This document shows, piece by piece, positions 54,613 to 62,745 of a DNA stretch of 64,000 nt. Source of the DNA: Sphingobacterium pedocola (lineage in GTDB: Bacteria; Bacteroidota; Bacteroidia; Sphingobacteriales; Sphingobacteriaceae); contig NZ_MU158689.1 of assembly GCF_015209965.1 (NCBI RefSeq), positions 1,089,629 through 1,153,628 of the forward strand. The letters run 5' to 3'. The number at the start of each line of letters is the position of its first letter. The stretch's first letter is position 1. A program made the position numbers and the translations under genes. The notes under the pieces were generated by a model, which did no database searches, had not been told where the DNA came from, and saw only the letters and a list, made by a program, of their open reading frames with translations.

Positions 54613-56277
54613 ATGGAAAAATTGAGACAGGATTTTCTTCGGATTCATCCCGATGATAATGTATTGGTTGCCCTGCGTGATCTACCGGTTGGATATATTG
54701 CGCATTTTGCTGGAAGAGAAATAGAATTAAAACAACGTGTGCAATCCAAACACAAGTTTACGATAACAACGTTACGAGAAAATAGTGACGTGTTAATGTA
54801 TGGTGTTCTAGTCGGAAAAACAAATTCAGAACTTCATGAAGGAGAGTTGATTACGGTAGATAATTTAAGGCATGCATCAGATGATTTTAGGCTTTCAGAG
54901 CGAAAAACGCAATGGAGTAGACCCGATATATCTGCATTTGCCAACCGGACATTTAATGGGTTTTACAGGAACAACGGTACAGTAGGAACCGCAAATTATT
55001 GGCTAGTAATACCGCTGGTGTTTTGTGAAAATCGTAACATTCTAACTTTGAAATCTGCTTTGGAAGACAAATTAGGATATAAAGTTGAGTCGAAAGACTA
55101 TTCTAAAGAAGTGGACTCATTAATTTCAGCATATAAAAATGGTGCTTCACCCCAAGATTTGTTACAATTGGATTTGTCTCCAGCGGGAATAAAAGCGAGC
55201 TCAACTCGTTTATTTGACAATATAGATGGGGTTAAATTTTTGAACCATAACATGGGATGTGGCGGTACCCGTTTAGATTCAGATGCCTTGTGTGGTTTGC
55301 TGGCGGGATATATTGCACATCCGAATGTAGCAGGAGCTACTGTGTTAAGTCTGGGATGTCAACACGCCCAAGCTTCAATATTGAAAGACGAAATTGCTAA
55401 AAGAGATCCTTATTTTGATAAGCCATTGTATATTTTTGAACAACAGCTTGAGGGTACGGAGCAAGATTTAATGAATAAGGCGCTCAAAGCGACTTTTGCT
55501 GGTCTCGCAGAAGTCAACAAACAAACACGACAGCCGGCGACGCTAGATAAATTGTGCATTGGTCTAGAATGTGGCGGATCAGATGGCTTTTCGGGTATCT
55601 CTGCTAATCCCGCTTTGGGTTACGTATCCGATATGATGGTCAGCATGGGAGGTTCTGTTATATTGGCTGAATTTCCCGAATTATGTGGTGTTGAGCAAGA
55701 GCTAAGTGATCGGTGTATTGATGAAGAAACGGCAGAAAAATTTATGTCGTTGATGAAAGTATATAATGCTAAAGCAGAAGCCGATGGTTCGGGCTTTTAC
55801 ATGAATCCTTCACCTGGAAATATAAGAGATGGTTTGATTACCGATGCGATCAAATCTGCCGGAGCTGCAAAAAAGGGAGGTACATCACCCGTTACCGCTG
55901 TTGTGGATTATCCCGAATTAGCGAATCAACCGGGATTAAATCTGTTGTGCACGCCGGGAAATGATGTAGAAAGTACGACAGCAGAAGTAGGGGCTGGTGC
56001 AAATATTGTTCTTTTCACAACAGGACTTGGTACGCCTACCGGTAATCCCATTGCTCCGGTGGTTAAAATTTCGACAAATACGAAGATTTTTGAAAAAATG
56101 TCGGATATCATCGATTTAAATTGTGGAACCATTATAGACGGAGAAGAAACCATTGAAGAGGTTGCATATCGTATATTGGATTTTGTCATTCAAGTGGCAA
56201 GTGGAGAAGTGCAAACTAAAGCGGTTAAATTGGGTCAGGATGATTTTATTCCGTGGCGAAGAGGTGTATCTTTGTAA
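54613..56277 (+). CDS. UxaA-family dehydratase, probable L-fuconate dehydratase
   Basis: A 554-residue altronate/galactarate dehydratase-family protein: N-terminal SAF-like domain (about 1-95) and UxaA catalytic domain. Diagnostic segments are NHNMGCGGTRLDSDALCGLLAGYIAHPNVAGATVLSLGCQHAQ, CIGLECGGSDGFSGISANPALG and NPSPGNIRDGLITDAIKSAGAAKKGG. Family members dehydrate sugar acids to 2-keto-3-deoxy acids with an iron or metal cofactor. In a fucose operon the logical substrate is L-fuconate (6-deoxy-L-galactonate), and no enolase-superfamily fuconate dehydratase is present to do this job. Substrate is inferred from context. Confidence 0.88.
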   Translation: MEKLRQDFLRIHPDDNVLVALRDLPVGYIAHFAGREIELKQRVQSKHKFTITTLRENSDVLMYGVLVGKTNSELHEGELITVDNLRHASDDFRLSERKTQWSRPDISAFANRTFNGFYRNNGTVGTANYWLVIPLVFCENRNILTLKSALEDKLGYKVESKDYSKEVDSLISAYKNGASPQDLLQLDLSPAGIKASSTRLFDNIDGVKFLNHNMGCGGTRLDSDALCGLLAGYIAHPNVAGATVLSLGCQHAQASILKDEIAKRDPYFDKPLYIFEQQLEGTEQDLMNKALKATFAGLAEVNKQTRQPATLDKLCIGLECGGSDGFSGISANPALGYVSDMMVSMGGSVILAEFPELCGVEQELSDRCIDEETAEKFMSLMKVYNAKAEADGSGFYMNPSPGNIRDGLITDAIKSAGAAKKGGTSPVTAVVDYPELANQPGLNLLCTPGNDVESTTAEVGAGANIVLFTTGLGTPTGNPIAPVVKISTNTKIFEKMSDIIDLNCGTIIDGEETIEEVAYRILDFVIQVASGEVQTKAVKLGQDDFIPWRRGVSL

Positions 56278-56388
56278 TATAAAATAACATTTTATCATTG
56301 TCCCGATTTAATTGATGGGTCATATTTGATAAATATTCCTAATTTTAATATCATACGTAGATAAATAAAAACACAAAAAAGTAAACTT

Positions 56389-58326
56389 ATGAATAAATTT
56401 TTTCTGCTAATTTTCTTACTAATAGCTTATGATGTTTCCATCGGACAGGATAACAATTACAAATGGCGATCTGATGCGAATAATCAACCTATATCTTATG
56501 CTGCCGAATTAACGAAAGCGGTTTTTAAGGCTAGACCATTTCCTTATAAAGATGTAAAGAGCACTCCGAAGTGGACATACGAAACCGGGGTATTTTTAGA
56601 AGGGGTCCGTTCCGTTTGGTACCAGACAGGAGATGGGGATTATTTCAATTATATCAAAGATGCAATGGATGCATATATAGATAAAGAAGGAAATATATTG
56701 ACGTATAAACACGATGATTACAATATCGACAACATCAAGACGGGTAAAACGCTGTTATTATTACATAATGTCACAGGACAAAAAAAGTACTTTTATGCTG
56801 CACAAAAACTATATGATCAACTAAAAACACATCCGCGTACAAGCGATGGCATTAGTTTTTGGCATAAAAAAATCTATCCACAACAAGTGTGGCTAGATGG
56901 CCTGTATATGGGACTACCGTTCTTGGCGGAATGGGCTAAATTATACAATGAACCGGCACTTTATGACGATATTATTAATCAGTTTGTTCACATCGAAGAA
57001 AAAGCGAGAGACCCCAAAACGGGACTGATCTATCATGCTTGGGACGAGAGTAAAAGCCAACTTTGGGCGAATAAAGAAACCGGAAACTCCAAACATTTTT
57101 GGGCTAGGGCAATGGGTTGGTATGGATTGGCTTTAGTAGATGTATTGGAAGATATCCCACAAGATCACCCAAGAAGAAAAGAGTTACTTGATATCTTAGA
57201 TCGTTTTATCACGGCTATAGTAGGCGTGGCTGATACAAAAACGGGATTATGGTACCAGATTTTGGATATGCCAAATGAAGATAAAAATTATTTAGAGACC
57301 TCCGGTTCTAGTATGTTTATCTATACGATTTCAAAGGCGATGGAGCATCAATACGTTCAAAAAAATTACTCGAAAGAAATATTCAAAGCATACGATCACC
57401 TCATCCGAAATTTTATTGTGAAAGGTGCTGATGGTATTTTTCACCTCAATGGAACAGTTTCAGTAGGTGGATTGGGAGGTAAACCAAATTACCGTGACGG
57501 AAGTTATGAATACTATATGAGCGAGAAAGTCGTACAAGATGATCCAAAGGGATTAGGGGCGTTCATACTAGCAGCTGTAGAGATGGAAAAGCGATTGAAA
57601 GGATTACCTGCTGTCGGTAAAACGGTTGTACTAGACAATTTTTTCAACAACGAATATCAAAACAACGTCTTGAACCAAAAAATTAAATATCATTATATCT
57701 GGGATGAGAAGGATAATAATGGTTTTTATGTGTTTGGAAAACAATTCCAAGATTTAGGCGCGGAAATTTCGACCTTAACAACTGCTCCGACTAAAGAAGC
57801 TTTATCAAAAGCAAACGTGTATATCATTGTCGATCCAGATACTAAAAAAGAAACGGAAAGCCCTAATTTTATGGATAAGAAATCTATAGAAGTGATTAAA
57901 AATTGGGTGAAGGAAGGTGGAAATTTGTTGTTGATGACAAACGATTACACCAATGCTGAGTTGGATCATGTTAACAAACTGTCTGAGGTATTTGGAATCA
58001 AGTTTAATAAAGACTTGGAAAATACGGTAACGGGAAGTGAATTTGAAATGGGTTCCATATACATTGGTCAAGAAAACCCTGTTTTCTCAGATCCATCTAA
58101 ATTTTACCTCAAAGAAGTAAGTACGTTGCAGTTGAAAGGTTCTGCTAAATCTATAGCATCTAAGAACGGCAAAAATATTATTGCGATCAATACCTATGGT
58201 AAAGGAAAAGTTTTTGCGGTGGGTGACCCCTGGTTATATAACGAATACGTAGACGGCCGGAAGTTGCCCAAAGAGTTTGAAAACTTTAAAGCAACCAAAG
58301 AATTAGCAAAATGGTTATTGGATTAA
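56389..58326 (+). CDS. GH105/GH88-like unsaturated uronyl hydrolase with C-terminal extension
   Basis: A secreted protein of 645 residues with a signal peptide (MNKFFLLIFLLIAYDVSIG). Residues about 40-400 form the (alpha/alpha)6 barrel of GH105/YteR-type unsaturated rhamnogalacturonyl hydrolases: VFLEGVRSVW, IYPQQVWLDGLYMGLPFL with the candidate catalytic Asp, NSKHFWARAMGWYGLALVDVLE and ETSGSSMFIYTISKAM. About 240 further residues (from VVLDNFFNNEYQNN to WLLD) look like a DUF4350/GATase-like Rossmann domain (ANVYIIVDPD, VKEGGNLLLMTND, GKGKVFAVGDPWLYNEY). A 111-bp gap separates it from the dehydratase gene; the next gene follows by 19 bp. Confidence 0.87.
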   Translation: MNKFFLLIFLLIAYDVSIGQDNNYKWRSDANNQPISYAAELTKAVFKARPFPYKDVKSTPKWTYETGVFLEGVRSVWYQTGDGDYFNYIKDAMDAYIDKEGNILTYKHDDYNIDNIKTGKTLLLLHNVTGQKKYFYAAQKLYDQLKTHPRTSDGISFWHKKIYPQQVWLDGLYMGLPFLAEWAKLYNEPALYDDIINQFVHIEEKARDPKTGLIYHAWDESKSQLWANKETGNSKHFWARAMGWYGLALVDVLEDIPQDHPRRKELLDILDRFITAIVGVADTKTGLWYQILDMPNEDKNYLETSGSSMFIYTISKAMEHQYVQKNYSKEIFKAYDHLIRNFIVKGADGIFHLNGTVSVGGLGGKPNYRDGSYEYYMSEKVVQDDPKGLGAFILAAVEMEKRLKGLPAVGKTVVLDNFFNNEYQNNVLNQKIKYHYIWDEKDNNGFYVFGKQFQDLGAEISTLTTAPTKEALSKANVYIIVDPDTKKETESPNFMDKKSIEVIKNWVKEGGNLLLMTNDYTNAELDHVNKLSEVFGIKFNKDLENTVTGSEFEMGSIYIGQENPVFSDPSKFYLKEVSTLQLKGSAKSIASKNGKNIIAINTYGKGKVFAVGDPWLYNEYVDGRKLPKEFENFKATKELAKWLLD

Positions 58327-58345
58327 AATATAGAAATAAATAGGA

Positions 58346-59110
58346 ATGTCAAAGTTAGCCCATAAAGTAGCAGTTATCACAGGCGGAGGAAGTGGAATAG
58401 GAAGAGCAATCAGTGAGCTGTTTGCAAAAGAAGGTGCTTCGGTGCACATCTTGGATTTAAATGTGGAAGAAGCACAACAGGTGTGTGAGGGAATACTTCA
58501 GAAAGAAGGAAAAGCCCAAGCACATAGGTGTAATGTGTCGGATCAAGAGGAAGTTGCTTCCATCATTGAAAAAATAGGACGTATAGATATTTTGGTAAAT
58601 AATGCGGGAATCGCACATGTGGGTAATATCGAAAATTGCGGTAAGGAAGATTTTGATCGCATTTTCAATGTCAATGTAAAAGGGGCATATAATGCCTTGT
58701 ATGCTGTCATTCCATCAATGAAGAGAAATGGAGGAGGAGCTATCTTGAACCTTGCTTCGATTGCCGCATGGGTAGGTATTACGGATCGTTTTGCATATTC
58801 AATGAGCAAAGGCGCCATTTTTGCCATGAGCCTATCGGTAGCCCGTGATTATATAGCCGACAATATTCGTTGCAACAGTATTTCACCTGCGCGCGTGCAT
58901 ACACCTTTTGTAGATGGATTTATCGCTAAAAATTACCCCGGTAAAGAGGAAGAAATGTTTGAGAAACTCTCAAAATCACAACCAATTGGTCGTATGGCAC
59001 AGCCAGAGGAAATAGCAAAACTCGCTTTATTCCTATGTAGTGATGACGCCGGTTTTATTACCGGTAATGATTATCCCATTGACGGAGGATTTATAAAATT
59101 AAACAATTAG
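58346..59110 (+). CDS. SDR, probable 2-keto-3-deoxy-L-fuconate dehydrogenase
   Basis: Classical short-chain dehydrogenase, 254 residues: cofactor loop TGGGSGIGRAI, NNAGIA, catalytic Ser/Tyr/Lys in ASIAAWVGITDRFAYSMSKGA, and DGGFIKL at the C-terminus. The Asp in HILDLNVEEA after beta-2 suggests NAD preference. The gene precedes the FAH hydrolase gene, and in the known pathway a dehydrogenase makes the 2,4-diketo acid that this hydrolase cleaves, so this is assigned the 4-dehydrogenase role rather than L-fucose oxidation. Pathway assignment is inference. Confidence 0.87.
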   Translation: MSKLAHKVAVITGGGSGIGRAISELFAKEGASVHILDLNVEEAQQVCEGILQKEGKAQAHRCNVSDQEEVASIIEKIGRIDILVNNAGIAHVGNIENCGKEDFDRIFNVNVKGAYNALYAVIPSMKRNGGGAILNLASIAAWVGITDRFAYSMSKGAIFAMSLSVARDYIADNIRCNSISPARVHTPFVDGFIAKNYPGKEEEMFEKLSKSQPIGRMAQPEEIAKLALFLCSDDAGFITGNDYPIDGGFIKLNN

Positions 59111-59164
59111 TCTACAAGATCAACGAAGTAAACAGACTCTATTTAACATTAAAACAAATACAAC

Positions 59165-60022
59165 ATGAAATTAATACGTTTTGGCGAATTAGGAAAAGAA
59201 AGAATAGGCATTCAAATTGATGGTAAAAACTATGATGTTTCTGCCTTTGGGGGTGATTATACGGAAGATTTTTTCACCAATAATGGTTTAGCTCGACTGG
59301 ATGAGTTTGTTAAAGCTAATGAAGGTAAATTAGTTGAAGTTCCTAATAATGTACGTTTAGGTGTTCCCTTTACACGACCGTCTAAGATCGTTTGTATTGG
59401 GCTCAATTACAAGGATCATGCTGCTGAGACAAATTCTCCTATCCCAGCCGAACCCATCATTTTTATGAAATCGACCTCATCATTGGTGGGACCGAATGAC
59501 AACATTACAATTCCCCGCAATTCGGAAAAAACAGATTGGGAAGTTGAATTTGGGATTGTAATCGGAAAGAAAGCTTCCTATGTGGAAGAATCTGAAGCAT
59601 TGGATTACGTAGCAGGATATGTATTGCATAATGATGTATCCGAACGTGCATTTCAATTGGAAAGAGGGGGAACTTGGGATAAGGGGAAAGGTTGTGATAC
59701 TTTTGCACCGATGGGACCAATCTTAACGACACAAGACGAAATTCCAGATATCAATAATGTGCGTCTCTGGTTAAAGGTAAATGGTAAAACCTATCAAGAT
59801 GGCAATACCAGCAATCTGATTTTTTCTGTTCAACATGTTATTTCATATGTATCTCAGTTTATGACTTTACTCCCGGGTGATGTCATTTCTACAGGCACCC
59901 CAGCTGGAGTTGGTTTAGGTTTCAACCCACCAATTTATTTGAAACCGGGAGACAGCATAGAATTAGGAGCAGATTATTTGGGGATACAAAAACAAGAAGT
60001 TGTAGCTTATTCAGGAAAATAG
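59165..60022 (+). CDS. FAH-family 2,4-diketo-3-deoxy-L-fuconate hydrolase
   Basis: Fumarylacetoacetate hydrolase-fold enzyme of 285 residues. Core motifs: KIVCIGLNYKDHAAETN, PIIFMKSTSSLVGPND, KTDWEVEFGIVIGKKA with metal-binding Glu residues, GYVLHNDVSERAFQLER, KGCDTFAPMGP and GDVISTGTPAGVGLG. Matches LRA6-like enzymes that hydrolyse the C-C bond of 2,4-diketo-3-deoxy sugar acids to pyruvate and L-lactate. It lies between the SDR and lactonase genes of the operon, so this substrate is strongly suggested, though not shown. Confidence 0.9.
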   Translation: MKLIRFGELGKERIGIQIDGKNYDVSAFGGDYTEDFFTNNGLARLDEFVKANEGKLVEVPNNVRLGVPFTRPSKIVCIGLNYKDHAAETNSPIPAEPIIFMKSTSSLVGPNDNITIPRNSEKTDWEVEFGIVIGKKASYVEESEALDYVAGYVLHNDVSERAFQLERGGTWDKGKGCDTFAPMGPILTTQDEIPDINNVRLWLKVNGKTYQDGNTSNLIFSVQHVISYVSQFMTLLPGDVISTGTPAGVGLGFNPPIYLKPGDSIELGADYLGIQKQEVVAYSGK

Positions 60023-60023
60023 T

Positions 60024-60854
60024 ATGCGTATAGATGCTCATCAACATTTTTGGATATATGATAAGGTAAAAGACAGTTGGATAACGGACGACATGGCGGT
60101 TATCCAACGGGATTTTCTACCGAACGATCTTTCGTCTATTTTGAAAGAGAATAAGATTGATGGAACTGTGGCGGTACAAGCAAGTCAAAGTACCGCAGAA
60201 ACAAAATTTTTGGTCGATCTATCTAAAGTTTACGCATTAATTAAGGGAGTAGTCGGTTGGGTAGATTTGCAAGCTGAAAATATAGATGAGCAATTGCAAG
60301 AATACACAAAAGAGCCGATCATAAAGGGATTTAGACATATTATCCAAGGAGAAGAGGATCCTGATTTTATCTTGGGCGAAGCTTTTCAACGCGGTATTAA
60401 GGCGTTGACAAAATATGGCTATACCTACGACCTCTTAATCAGGCCACATCATTTCCCTAGTACGCTAGCTTGTGTAGCGGCCAATCCCGAACAGAAATTT
60501 GTTTTAGATCATATTGCCAAGCCCGATATAAAAAATGGGGGCACACAGGGTTGGTCTGAATTTATTACAGCGCTGGCTAAGTATAAAAATGTCAGCTGCA
60601 AGATCTCAGGATTGGTAACAGAAGCCGATTGGAAAAATTGGAAAATCGACAATTTTGCGTCCTATATTGCCCATACAGTAAACTCTTTTGGTACAGAAAG
60701 AATTATGTTTGGCTCAGACTGGCCCGTGATGTTGTTAGCCGCTTCCTATACGCAGGGGATAGAAATACTGGATAAACACATGGTACCTCTTACAGAAGCG
60801 GAGTTAAATGCTTTCTGGGGAGAAAATGCTGCTAAATTCTATAATTTGAAATAA
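60024..60854 (+). CDS. amidohydrolase-type L-fuconolactonase
   Basis: Amidohydrolase-2 family (beta/alpha)8 metallohydrolase, 276 residues. It begins MRIDAHQHFWIYD with the HxH metal motif, and shows KGFRHIIQGEEDPDF, FVLDHIAKPDIKNGG with a further His and RIMFGSDWPVM with the conserved Asp. This layout fits L-fuconolactone hydrolases that open the lactone produced by L-fucose dehydrogenase. One base separates it from the FAH gene, four bases from the following SDR gene. Confidence 0.9.
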   Translation: MRIDAHQHFWIYDKVKDSWITDDMAVIQRDFLPNDLSSILKENKIDGTVAVQASQSTAETKFLVDLSKVYALIKGVVGWVDLQAENIDEQLQEYTKEPIIKGFRHIIQGEEDPDFILGEAFQRGIKALTKYGYTYDLLIRPHHFPSTLACVAANPEQKFVLDHIAKPDIKNGGTQGWSEFITALAKYKNVSCKISGLVTEADWKNWKIDNFASYIAHTVNSFGTERIMFGSDWPVMLLAASYTQGIEILDKHMVPLTEAELNAFWGENAAKFYNLK

Positions 60855-60858
60855 GAAA

Positions 60859-61647
60859 ATGGATTTAAATTTAAAAGATAAAGTTTTTGTAGTCACGGGC
60901 GGTGCCAAAGGTATTGGCCGTGCAATTGTAATCGCTTTGGCCGAAGAAGGTGCAATCCCGGTTATTGTGGGCAGAAATCAAGCCGACAATGACATGGTGA
61001 AAGAAGAAGTAGCGAAATTAGGAGTCACGACGATCTCAATAAAAGCAGAACTATCAAATCCCCAAGATTGTGAAAATGCTGTTAAAGAGACGTTAGCTCA
61101 ATTTGGCCGCATTGACGGCTTAGTAAATAACGCAGGTGTTAACGATGGTGTGGGATTGGAATCTGGAAATTATGAACGCTTCGTGCAATCTTTGCATAGC
61201 AATCTTATTCATTATTATTTAATGGCACACCATGCTCTGGAAGCGTTGAAGGCGTCGAAGGGAGCAATTCTTAATATTACGTCAAAAACAGCTGAAACGG
61301 GCCAGGGAAACACTTCGGCATATGCTGCTTCGAATGGTGGACGTAATGCACTCACACGGGAATGGGCTGTCGAACTGTTACCTTACGGCATCCGTGTCAA
61401 TGCAATTGTGGTTGCTGAAGCGTCTACTCCTCAATATGATAAGTGGATTCAAACATTGGATAACCCAGAAGAGACCCTCACGAAGATCACTAACCGTATT
61501 CCATTGGAACATCGGATGACGACCTCCGAAGAGATTGCCTACACTACTGTATTTTTGTTGTCCGATCGCTCAAGCCATACTACAGGTCAATTAATTCATG
61601 TAGACGGCGGGTACGTACATTTGGATAGAGCGCTTATTAAAGAATAA
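60859..61647 (+). CDS. SDR, probable L-fucose dehydrogenase
   Basis: A 262-residue short-chain dehydrogenase: MDLNLKDKVFVVTGGAKGIGRAI with TGGAKGIG loop, NNAGVND, catalytic Ser-Tyr-Lys in NITSKTAETGQGNTSAYAASNGGRN (the Lys of the usual YxxxK is Asn here: YAASN), and HVDGGYVHLDRAL. The N-terminal MDLNL-x-DK opening resembles L-fucose dehydrogenases of comparable loci. It lies directly next to the lactonase gene. The substitution at the Lys position is unusual and, if the alignment is right, should be checked. Its stop codon overlaps the next gene's ATG. Confidence 0.82.
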   Translation: MDLNLKDKVFVVTGGAKGIGRAIVIALAEEGAIPVIVGRNQADNDMVKEEVAKLGVTTISIKAELSNPQDCENAVKETLAQFGRIDGLVNNAGVNDGVGLESGNYERFVQSLHSNLIHYYLMAHHALEALKASKGAILNITSKTAETGQGNTSAYAASNGGRNALTREWAVELLPYGIRVNAIVVAEASTPQYDKWIQTLDNPEETLTKITNRIPLEHRMTTSEEIAYTTVFLLSDRSSHTTGQLIHVDGGYVHLDRALIKE

Positions 61648-62672
61648 TGATGAAAACGTTAGTTTGCGAAGAACCTCTTCGCTTCGTTTATAAAGAAAGT
61701 GTCATTCCAACACTTGCAGAAGGTGAAGTGTTGATACAAATAAAACGTATAGGTATTTGTGGCACAGATTATCATGCGTATCAAGGAAACCAACCCTTTT
61801 TTCAATATCCGCGAGTGCTAGGACACGAATTATCGGGTGTGATCGATGGTTTTAAGCTATCGGAGAATGTTGGCGGACTAAAATTGGGAGATAAAGTGTG
61901 CATATTACCGTATCTATCTTGTGGAAGCTGCGTAGCCTGTCGAAAAGGAAAGCCTAACTGTTGTACTTCCATTCAAGTGTTAGGTGTACATACTGACGGT
62001 GGTATGTGCGAATATATAAAAGTCCCAGAGCAATATGTTTTTGTTGACAATGCGTTAAGTTTTGATCAGCTTGCTTTGGTAGAACCTTTAGCGATCGGCG
62101 CACACGGCGTAAATAATGCAGGTATCAAAGCAGATGAATATGTAGCAATAATAGGTTCTGGTCCAATTGGTTTAGCAGCTATTAATTTTGCGCAAATTAA
62201 AGGCGCTAAAATAATTGTCGTAGATATTAACCAAGAACGATTAAATCTATGTAAGACCAAATTTCAGGTTGAATTTACCATCAACTCCCTAGAAGAAAGT
62301 ACAGTGGATGCTATTCGACATATTACAGATGGCGATATGTGTGATACCGTTATTGATGCCACGGGTAATTTGAACGCAATTAACAGCTCTTTTCATTATC
62401 TGGCACATACTGGAAAATATATTCTGATAGGATTGCAAAAAGGAGAGATATCATTTAGTCATCCAGAGTTTCATAAACGTGAAGCGACGTTAATGAGCAG
62501 CAGAAATGCGCTACATAGTGATTTCGACTTTGTGTTAGAAAGCTTGAAAAACGGCAGTGTCCAGGCTGAAAACTATATTACACATAACGTTCATTTTGAC
62601 AACGTAGCAGATCAATTTGATGGATTAGCTAAGAATCCGCAAGAAGTGATAAAGGCGATGATTACGTTTTAA
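61647..62672 (+). CDS. zinc-binding alcohol dehydrogenase of unknown step
   Basis: Medium-chain zinc dehydrogenase, 341 residues, of the sorbitol/L-galactonate dehydrogenase (LgoD-like) type. Catalytic zinc: CGTDYHAY and GHELSG; structural zinc set CGSCVACRKGKPNCC (four Cys); nucleotide loop IIGSGPIGLAAINFA. It overlaps the SDR stop by one base (TAATG) and closes the fucose operon, about 75 bp before a convergent patatin gene. The standard pathway leaves no obvious step for it; it may oxidise an alternative sugar acid, or lactaldehyde, or back up the SDRs. Confidence 0.85.
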   Translation: MMKTLVCEEPLRFVYKESVIPTLAEGEVLIQIKRIGICGTDYHAYQGNQPFFQYPRVLGHELSGVIDGFKLSENVGGLKLGDKVCILPYLSCGSCVACRKGKPNCCTSIQVLGVHTDGGMCEYIKVPEQYVFVDNALSFDQLALVEPLAIGAHGVNNAGIKADEYVAIIGSGPIGLAAINFAQIKGAKIIVVDINQERLNLCKTKFQVEFTINSLEESTVDAIRHITDGDMCDTVIDATGNLNAINSSFHYLAHTGKYILIGLQKGEISFSHPEFHKREATLMSSRNALHSDFDFVLESLKNGSVQAENYITHNVHFDNVADQFDGLAKNPQEVIKAMITF

Positions 62673-62745
62673 GAAATTAAGAATGTTGGGCGAGAGCGAG
62701 AGATATCGTAAAATACTATACGGCTACAAAACCATGTACCATAGC

